NCBI RefSeq assembly: GCF_022376445.1 | Contig: NW_025955374.1 | Coordinates: forward strand, 1 to 34,142 | DNA length: 34,142 nt | From: Fomitopsis serialis | Lineage: Eukaryota > Basidiomycota > Agaricomycetes > Polyporales > Fomitopsidaceae | Reading direction: 5' to 3' | Made by a program: the position numbers and the translations under genes | Notes under the pieces: model-generated | What the model was told of the DNA's origin: nothing | Databases searched by the model: none | The model's input: only the letters and a program-made list of their open reading frames with translations | Part shown: positions 1-8,123 of the stretch, piece by piece | Position numbering within the stretch: the first letter of the stretch is position 1 | Layout: each line of letters opens with the position of its first letter

Positions 1-732
1 GGCCACGGCGAGGACGAGTGAGGCGAGGTGGGGATCTCGGGGCGAGCATTGGCGAGTGGGGACGAAACGTTGCGGTAGCGGCCATGTACTGCGCACCCTC
101 GGGAGCGGACGTGCACTGAAGGACGGCGTCGACGGGGGGAGCGTGAGAGCGGGCGGGCGTGAGAGGGTGAGCAGGCTCGAGAGGTTCAAGTGGGCCGTTG
201 ACGCCGAAAGCCATGGCGCTGTCGAGCGTCGGCTTGGTGTCCGTACAAGCAGCACAGAACGGTGAGCAGCAAGCGGGCAGCGCGAAAACAGAGAAGTCAG
301 AGAAGTCGCAGTGTGCCTGCCCTGAGTGAGATGGGTCACATGACTCACCTCCCCACGTCGCACATCCGGTCGTCGAGCAAATTTTGACCAAAGCGCCCGT
401 GTTGGCGTGCTGCAGAAACTCGACAAGACGAAGGGGAAAAGTACAGCCACGAAAGAAAATGCGGTGAGTAGCATACCTACTGACAATATCCGTGTCCACA
501 TCTTCTCGCCCATCCGCTTGCACTGTCGCGACGGCGGGCACGGACATTGAGCAGGGACAACAAGCAGTCGTCGGGCGCGGAAGATGAGCAGGGACAACAA
601 GCGGATGACGAATGGACGACAGGGAAGGGTGTGGCTGGCGAGGGCGAGCCGCGAGAGTCCACCGGTGAGTGCAGACACACGCAAACGAGCCCAAGGCTAA
701 CGTAGACACAGAACACGGCAACGTGCAGCGCG
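1..732. other. GC-rich stretch, no supported gene
   Basis: I see no reliable gene here. From about 340 to 545 a plus-strand frame stays open, and a GTGAGT-like donor occurs near 463, but no homology is recognised and the case for coding is weak. An 18-bp direct repeat (TGAGCAGGGACAACAAGC) occurs at 548-565 and again at 585-602, 37 bp apart. The base composition (G and A rich on the plus strand) continues into the repeat region to the right. Confidence 0.4.
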
Positions 733-1855
733 ACCACCGCGAGCACTCAGGGCCAATGCCCTCCGTGCAGGCACGGCCGACGGACAGACGGCGGGCGGAC
801 GAGTGGATGAGGGGGCGGGAGAGTGAGCGGGCGGGCGGGAAGTCAAACGGGTGAGTGGGTGAGTAAGTGGGTGAGCGGGTTAACGGTTTGACGAGTGCAC
901 TAACGGGCGTGTGGCTAGGTGGACGAGTGCGCAGGCAGGTGGACGAATGGCAGACGACAGCATACGCCACCCGCGACCATGCTGGGCAATTGCCCAGCAC
1001 GCACGCACGGCCGATGAACGCACATGCACGCGAATGGACAGGCCGACGAACGGGTACCGGGCAAGCAGACAAGCGGGCTGGAAGATAGGCAGACCGGCGG
1101 GTGATAGGGTGCGTGAGCACATGAGTAGGTGAGCAGGAAGACGGGTGGGTGCGCGAGCGGGCCGGCGAGAGGGCAAGAGGGCAAGCACACGGACACAGGG
1201 CGCGGACGACCACCACGCGCACGCTGACCGCGAGCGCGCTGGGCAAGTGCCCAGCACGCAGGCACAGCCAACGAACGCGCGCAACACGAGCGGGAAGGCA
1301 GGCGAGCGGGTGGACAGGTGAGCAGGCAGGGACTGACAAGTACATGAGTGAGGGCGAGCAGGTGACCAGGCGGGCGGGCGGGTACACGAGCGAGCGGGCG
1401 GGTCGGCGGGGACACGAGCGCAGGACGACACATGCCAACCGCGAGCGTACTGGGCGAATGCCCAGTACGCAAGCACGGCCGACAAACGCGTGCACAAAAG
1501 AGCGTCGAGCGGGCAGATGGACGAGCAGGCGCGCGGGCGGATGGGGACGAAGGCGGGCAGACGAGCGGGAAAGCGGGCAGACAGGTAGGAACGCGAGTAG
1601 ACGGGCAGACGGGCGAGGAGTTGCCGAGGACGAGTCGGCGGGCAGGGTGTGGCAACACGGCACAGCACCGCGTACAGCACACCGACCGCAAGCGCGTTGG
1701 GCGAACGCCCAGCACGCAGGCACGGCCGGCGAACGGGACATGCGCGCGTGAGCGGAATGGGAGATGGCGACGGTGGGCAGGGCCAGGACATGCCCAACAC
1801 ATGCCGACCGCGAGTGCGTAGGGCCAGTGCCCCGCGTGCAAACACAGCCGACAAG
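733..1855 (+). repeat. Array of six diverged ~55-bp repeats with a palindromic centre
   Basis: Six copies of a core of about 55 bp lie near 733-785, 966-1016, 1217-1275, 1434-1485, 1680-1735 and 1801-1855, at intervals of roughly 120 to 250 bp. Each reads approximately ACCGCGAGCG, then a partial palindrome such as GCTGGGCAAGTGCCCAGC, then ACGCAGGCACGGCC and GACGAACG. The GGGC/GCCC arms are kept in the four central copies while the middle bases vary (CAATTG, CAAGTG, CGAATG, CGAACG). The spacers are low-complexity GA-rich DNA. Long open frames run through both strands, but they reflect GC bias and lack of stops, not a gene. Whether this is a decayed minisatellite or part of a larger element cannot be decided from the window. 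Confidence 0.75.
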
Positions 1856-2544
1856 TGTGCCGCGGGTACGGGCACGGCGACCAGGCGGAAGGCATACGGA
1901 CAGTGCGTACGGATGGGAAACAAGTGGACGCGAGCGAGCTGATGCTCTCGTCCACATCGACAGGCGACGGGCTGGCGAGAATGCACTCGCGGATGGTGGG
2001 AATGCGCAGGCGGGAGCACGGGCGAGCGGGGAGGACCGTGAGCGGGGAGGATGACGAGCAGGGAGGAGGACAACGAGGACCGCCGGTGCGGGTGCAGGCA
2101 ACAAGCCCAAACTCGTACTGGTACCACCGAGGTAAGCGAACTCGCGGTCCACCGCCGACACCAGCGGTGAACCCGGGTAGGGTACGGGTAGCACTGTACA
2201 TGGGTACGGACGGGTACGTGGGTCGCGGGTGCAGTATGCGCCCTGCGCACCCGCGGTGCTGTCCATCCTTAATGTCAAGAACTTGTTTTCGTAGTTGTAA
2301 CACTGTATCATCGTGCAATCTAATCCATTTTATCTGCCACATTATATGTAACTGACGTGAATTGAAGTATCTGACTGGCATGGTTGAGCTCAGATTTCTT
2401 CGAAATTCGCAACTGTTGAGCGTGCATTTGCGCAGATTTGAGCGAATTCGAGCGAGGAAATCGGGGGGGTCAAGTAAATGGGGTCTCCAGGAGATTTGTG
2501 CGAATTTGTGCAGATTTCCACAAATTTGTGTGGGGTGGGTTTCC
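1856..2544. other. Unassigned sequence left of the eEF3 truncation point
   Basis: 1856-2270 continues the GC-rich composition without a further repeat core. From about 2271 the base composition becomes more AT-rich. 2385-2535 holds several imperfect short repeats built around GCGAATT, GCAGATTT and CAAATTTGTG. No coding sequence is recognised. The change to eEF3 sequence is abrupt at about 2545, so this may be the end of another inserted element, but no terminal repeat or target duplication could be paired with it. Confidence 0.4.
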
Positions 2545-2842
2545 TGATGATGTCGTACAGCTGCTGTACGGGCTGCGTCGGGTACTGGGTAGCCGACCTT
2601 GCGTATCTTGAGAAGCGACTTCTCCTTGGTCTTGACACCCTCGAGAAGGGGCGGGTCGGGCAGCTTGAACTGGTAGTCCTCCTGCGCCTCGAGCGTGTAG
2701 TACGAGCGCGCCTCAGGAACCTGCTTCATGAAGGACTCAAGGTTGCCCCTGTACCTCCTGAGCTTGAAGCGGTTGAGATGGAGGACGTCAGTGATGGTGT
2801 TGTTGAGGAAGCCAGAGTCGTGCAAGACGATGATGGACGTGC
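2545..2842 (-). pseudogene. eEF3-like pseudogene, downstream fragment (end of first ABC domain)
   Basis: This minus-strand stretch continues the eEF3-like sequence that breaks off at 24627 on the far side of the copia insertion. It begins at the end of the first ABC ATPase domain: the H-loop region reads VLHDSGFLNN, where the family has VSHDSGF. It continues through HLNRFKLRRYRGNLESF and the KLPDPPLLEGVKTKEKSLL segment to QLYDI, where homology stops at about 2545. One extra base in the G run at 2587-2589 shifts the frame before QYPTQPVQ. The second ABC domain and the C-terminal region of eEF3 are absent. Frameshift, altered H-loop and truncation together show a pseudogene. Base 2842 is the last host base before the copia LTR, and 2838-2842 is one copy of its target duplication. 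Confidence 0.92.
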
Positions 2843-3120
2843 TGTTGAGCAGACTTGGTCACACGTAGTGGACCGCGCTCTAACTTACCTGCTTGAAGGT
2901 TGGATACTTGAGGCACACAAGTTACTTCGTGGTGAAGGAACTGGAGAGAGAGCTACGCTACTGGTGGGTCTTATATACATCTGAGAGACGCTGACTAATA
3001 CTACTGTATAGTCCATTCCCACGCATGACTTGCTCTATGCGGTAAGTGCGGATCTAGCACGTGCAGTGCGATCCGGCCCGTGGAACCCGGCGGCCCGGTG
3101 GGCGCCTATATGGTTCAACA
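2843..3120 (-). repeat. Copia 3' LTR
   Basis: This is the downstream LTR of the copia element in its own (minus) orientation, 278 bp, with TGTTGA/TCAACA inverted ends. It matches the other LTR at 277 of 278 positions. A TATATAAG motif on the minus strand (plus-strand CTTATATA, about 2970-2977) is the probable TATA box of the LTR promoter, and pyrimidine-rich sequence lies just downstream of it. Confidence 0.96.
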
Positions 3121-3132
3121 CTCCCCCTTGCT
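3121..3132 (-). other. Copia polypurine tract
   Basis: Read on the minus strand, the bases immediately before the 3' LTR are AGCAAGGGGGAG, directly abutting TGTTGA. This is the expected place and composition for the plus-strand primer of an LTR retrotransposon. Confidence 0.8.
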
Positions 3133-3192
3133 AAGTACGTCCCTGACATACGAAGCATATCCTGGCGCCATGGGCTGCCGTCCGTGGTTGCT

Positions 3193-6100
3193 CTAGGACT
3201 CTTCATCGTAGAATCGAAGTCCGAGCATGCCTCTGAACTTTTGGAACTTGACACGGCCCAAGTTCTTGGTGAAAAGGTCTGCCGGATTATTGTCAGTGCC
3301 AATGAAGAAGACTTCGACCTGTCGTTCTTCAATTAGCTCCCTGATATAATGATAGCGTATGTCGATGTGTTTCGACCGCCTCTCAGTTACAGGGTTGGAG
3401 CCGATGAATATCGCTCCTTGATTATCCGAGCAGATAGGTAGTGGGCCAAGTGGATATCCAATCTCTGTGAGGAGCATTTTAATCCATACGACTTGGCGGC
3501 TGCAGTCGCTGAGCGACATGTATTCAGCCTCAGTTGAAGACAGTGCTACCGTCTTTTGCCGTCGAGACAGCCAACTGAACACTCCACCAGCCAACTTCAT
3601 AAAGTAGCCACTCTGAGACCTCCGCATCTCCGGGTCGTTAGCCCAGTCGGAGTCTGTGCACGCCGAGACACCTTGTCCAGTTTTGCCGCTGTATACAAGC
3701 GCATAGGACTTGGTTCCAATTAGATAGCGGCAGATATACAGTGCTTTATCCAAGTGGTCCTGTGACGGGTTCGCAGCATGTTGCGCGAGTTTTGTCACGG
3801 CGAAACAGATGTCAGGGCGAGTTCCAAGCATGATATATAGCAAGGAGCCAATGACAGTCTGATATCGACTTCGAAGTGCAGGGTCAACCGTGCCGGTGTA
3901 AGGCTCAGGTTTGTAGCCCGCAGGGAGTGGAGTAGGCGCAGATTTAGCATTCTGCATGCCACAGCGCTCAAGCACCTTCTCAAGGTAGGCAGTTTGGTCG
4001 AGATGAATCTCGTCGCCTTTCCGAGTAATGCTCATTCGCAGGAATTCCTTGACATCGCCAAGGTCACGACACTCCCACTTCTTCATGAAGCGGTTCTTTA
4101 GAGCGGCCACTAGGGCCTTGTCTTTTCCGCAGAAAAGGGCATCATCCACATAGACGATGATGAGGACGAACCTCCCATCTTTTGTCTTGTAGATGAATAT
4201 TCCGGCATCGGATCCAAGGCGTACACAGCCAAGTTCCTTGAGGGACTCATTGAGGGTGCGCCACCACGCAAGCCCCGCCTGTTTAAGTCCATAGAGAGCA
4301 CGCAGTAGCCGGAGGACTCTGTGCTCTTGGCCTGGGACTTTAAAGCCGTCAGGCTGCTCCATGTAAATCTCCTCGTCGAGTTTACCATAGAGGTACGCAT
4401 TACGGACATCGAGTCCGGAGATGTGCATGCCCTCGAGCGCAGCTAGCGCGAGTATTAGGCGCACGGTCTCAAAGCGTACAACGGGAGAGAAGACCTGATC
4501 ATAGTCAAGGCCTTCAATCTGGGAGTAGCCTTTTGCGACTAGTCTAGCCTTTTTACGACCGTCAGTTTTGACATCGAAGACCCAGCGGTTTTTGGTAACC
4601 CTACGTCCCTTAGGACGGTCTACCAACTCATAGACATTGTGTTTGCGTAGAGCCTCTAACTCCTCGCGACACGCTAGTCTCCACTTCTCTTGCTCCTCTT
4701 TGGGTAGCTTGAGAATATCGCGGTATGTCCATTCACGTGGATTGGACACTGGAGAATCATGTTCAACAGATGGTATTGCGCATGAAAGCAGCATGTTGAC
4801 CATTCCTACTCCCCCTTCCCGGCATAGTCGTGCCATGAGTAACTCCTCGACTTCGTCGTCTGAGCCCGAGGCAGATCCAGAAGGTTGGTCTGGCTGTGGT
4901 TCTGGCGCGCTAGGTCCGGGAACCTGTTGCTGCGACCCTGATTGAGGGTTAGGGCGGGCGCTACCCGACCCTTCTCCGACAATCTTTTTCCACTGCCCCT
5001 TCTTTTCAATCTCTTTGTACTGGTCTACGGGGTTGCGATTTTCTCCGTAGACGTTCCCTGGGCGAGTTACATGCTTCCGCTGACGACCTGATTTCCGCTG
5101 CCCTTGAGGCGCAGGAATTCCCGAAGGTTGTGGCGGCGGAACTGGACTGGGCGCCTTTGGCTGCTCCTGAGCATCGTCACGCTCATCGTCCGTTCCCTTT
5201 GGAAGGTGGTAGGGACGAGAGATATCCTCATCGTCTGAATCCTCCTGAGAAGTGGGTTGGTGACCCGCTTTGTGGTCATGTTTTGGCGCACTTTGCAGCC
5301 TAGTATTACCCCGCCGCTTCATGCTGGGGCATTTTGGGAACATACTCTCGTCGAACAACGCATGTGACGACGTGTAGAGCACATTATTTGGTGCACGCAT
5401 GAACAAGTCACCGTGACCTCTGGGGGTGACACCGAGGTATGTCATCAACTCTGACTTTCTAGACAGAGTGTTCTTGCGCACGTCCTTGGGGATAAAGACG
5501 TATGTGCCGCACCCAAATACTCGTAGGTGCCTAATGGCGGGAGCCTCGCCATTCAACATCTCATATGGTGTCAGCCATTTGAGGCGACGAGATGGTGTCC
5601 TGTTGTACACATGGACAGCGTGGTTCACCGCAAATTCCCACCAGGATTCAGGTAGACACACTTCAAGGCGCATAGCCTGAGCTTTGTCCATTATCGTCCT
5701 GTTGAGTCGCTCAGCTCTGCCATTCTCCTGAGGAGTGTGCGGCGAGCTTTGCAAGATCTTGATGCCCTCGTCTTTCAGCATCTTGTCAAACACATCAGAC
5801 TTGTATTCTCCCCCAGCATCCGACATCCATCCCTTGACCTTCTTGCCATATTGGGTTTTCACCATGGCGAGAAATTGCCGCGTAGACGAAATCGCAGCAC
5901 TTTTGGTGCGCAGATTCACGGTCCAGGCGTGAGACGTGTAGTCGTCATAGTACAGTATGTAGTACCTGTACTTATGGTAGGAGTCAAGCGGGAACGACTT
6001 CACATCACTGTGAATGAGCTCGAAGGGCTCTGTCGCTCGCTTTGTGGATGGCGGGAAAGCCTTGTTGGGCATTTTCCCTTCTGCACATCCAGGGCACACA

Positions 6101-7398
6101 GGATCCTCCGTAGGGAACTCAACCCTGAGAGGGAAACCATCGGTGTGTTTTTCAGCCTTCCGAAGAACATCCTTTGAGGGATGCCCAAAACGGCGGTGCA
6201 TAGTTTCATAGTCTACAGTGTAGACCGTATTGTGGATACTTTGCGCATCTTCCCCAGAAGATGCAGCATAAATCCCAAAAATAGAGCCACCTGGGTTCAG
6301 CGGTTTAAACACATATAGTGGATCCCGCGATCCCGGCTCATAGAGGTCGATGTGCTGTGAACCACCGCGCACAGTCATGCCTTCTTTGAGGAAAGTCCCC
6401 ATGGACAACAACCGTTGATGCAGACCTTGGAAATAATAGACAGGGTGTAGACGAGTTGTAATCATCTCACCGTCTCCACCTAGGAAATTGATGAAGACGG
6501 TCCCGCGCTTCATGCAGCGGGCCGTGCCATTCGCAGTCTGCACCAGGATGGGTTCGCTGAGATCCTCAACTTCAGCGAAATCACTCATCCGGTTGGTAAA
6601 GTGCATTGAAGCACCAGAGTCCAACATCCAAGTTGGGTCTCCGTCAGGGTAGGCTTCATTGCCACCCTCTAGGACATCCTCAATCTTCATTTTTCCCTTA
6701 CACTTGGAGCACGCTGCAAACTCTCGTGCGTGACAACAGTGTATATATTTGTGTAACGAACTACCAATACATTCATTCATTACACGCGACTTAGATGATA
6801 CTCTACTACATGCGGCTGTGGGTAGCGCATTGTCAGTAGGTCGCATGGGAATTGAAGATGAGGGTACTGACCTGGCGTCCTCGTCCAGATCAAGGCCGGC
6901 GGCCATCGCGATGTCCTCGTCGACGTTCTCGTCGACCTCCTCGTCGTCCGACCCCCAGTTAAGGGGTTCCTGGGTTTCAGCCCAGGTGCCGTCGTCGTAC
7001 GAGTTATAACCCGCGTTCACCTCGTCGATCCTCACGGCCATGTCGTCGTCGTCGTCGGAGAGACGAGCGCGCTTGGATGCACGCGACTCCGTATCAGAGA
7101 GGTAGTCCTCAATCTGCGCAGAGTTGTCGACAACCTGAGTGAGCGTTTTGAGGTGCTCGACCGTAGGAGACACGTCGACCTCTTCGGCCAACTTGAGGGC
7201 GCGTTGCAGCCATCACTGGCAGTTGCACATAGGGCGCTTCGGCACAGGCGCACGCATTTCGACGGTGCGGACTTTGCTGCCCGAAGGCGCGATGTCCACG
7301 ACGTGGGATGTAGAGGGACCAGCCACAGATGCCTGCGAGGCGATGTGGGCGTGGTCGTGGCCGTTGCTGTGGCCGCCGCCGTCCTTCTGGGCACGGGT
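3193..7398 (-). CDS. Copia polyprotein, protease-integrase-RT-RNase H part
   Basis: Encodes the enzymes for reverse transcription and integration of the copia element. Counting residues from 7191: protease DSGAS at 191-195; integrase zinc motif H332, H337, C366, C369; integrase triad D396, D458, E494 (35 residues between the last two, DD35E); reverse transcriptase D928 and YVDD at 1014-1017; RNase H D1180, E1221/E1223 and D1256, followed by KHIDIRYH; stop at 3193-3195. All catalytic residues are present and the 1332-codon frame is open. The codon at 7191 is TTG inside a longer frame, so it is not a true start: the frame runs upstream and, with the gypsy insertion and one target duplication removed, joins Gag in phase at 7398. 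One TGA at 7213-7215 interrupts that joined frame. An acidic, disordered segment (about 40-105) precedes the protease, and I see no classical CCHC zinc knuckle. Confidence 0.95.
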
Positions 7399-7403
7399 CT
7401 TCT
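7399..7403. other. Target-site duplication of the gypsy element (left copy)
   Basis: CTTCT lies immediately left of the gypsy LTR start TGTGAGAG. The matching copy is at 23295-23299, immediately right of GTAACA. Removing the element and one copy restores an in-phase copia gag frame. Confidence 0.95.
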
Positions 7404-7953
7404 TGTGAGAGTTAGCGGTATCGCGCTCTCGTCGAGGGGCCGGGCTAGGCCGTGAACTCGAGGTCGTGTGTCGATGGAAGACCACGGACTTGAGGTCGTG
7501 AGGGTCGTAAAGGTCGTAACGGGGCGAGGAGCCCGCTGAAGGCGTGAGCGAGGCAAGGAGCCCGCGTTGAAGTCGTCGCGCGAGGAGCGCGCTGGCAGTC
7601 GGCGAGGAGCTCGACAGCGGAGTCGACGAGGAGACGACTCAGAAGGACAGCGCAGCGGGGAGCTCGCGTCGAGGACGAAGGACAAGGAGTCCGACGTCGA
7701 AGAGACTCGATCCCAGTTCGTACGGCGCGGCGGAATCACACTCGGACGAGGTGGTGGGATGCAAGTAAGTCTGGCGTCTATTCAGTATAGCGCGCGTCTT
7801 CAGCAGAGACGGGCGCCTAGAAGTACACGTGACACAATATACGCTAACTATTGTACGGGACGAGGGAGGAAGAGATGAGGGTCGCGGTTATTGTAAAGAG
7901 AAGAATATATATGTAAGTAAGCGGACTTGATCCTGTCCGCCGCATCCGTAACA
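7404..7953 (-). repeat. Gypsy 3' LTR (intact copy)
   Basis: This 550-bp LTR starts TGTGAGAG and ends GTAACA on the plus strand (TGTTAC...CTCACA on the coding strand). It is the uninterrupted copy and therefore shows what the pre-insertion sequence of the fold-back site looked like: AGACGGGC occurs once, at 7807-7814. Confidence 0.95.
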
Positions 7954-7966
7954 GGGCCCCCCACCG
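7954..7966 (-). other. Gypsy polypurine tract
   Basis: On the minus strand the 3' LTR is directly preceded by GGTGGGGGGCCC. The G-run sits within three bases of the LTR, as expected for the plus-strand primer site, although the CCC between run and LTR is unusual. Confidence 0.55.
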
Positions 7967-8123
7967 CGAGTCTCAGATCCTTTGCAATGTCGTCCCTAAC
8001 GTCCAATTCCAAGAGAATCCGTCCCAGAGCGCACCAGTGCGCGAGCCGCACCACGTCGTCTTCACTGTCGAGGTAGCGAGGTTCGTAGTAGGAGGGATAG
8101 ACGGACAGTCCTGCCCCCCAGAC

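Noticed and set aside
733..1855. CRISPR-like array
   Set aside because: Repeats are diverged, spacers are 70-200 bp of low-complexity DNA, and the sequence is eukaryotic.
880..2825. Very long open frames (456 and 636 codons) on the minus strand
   Set aside because: They are Arg/Pro/Cys-rich translations of GC-rich repeats. Only the first part of the longer one (2825 to about 2590) is real, as eEF3; the rest has no protein character.
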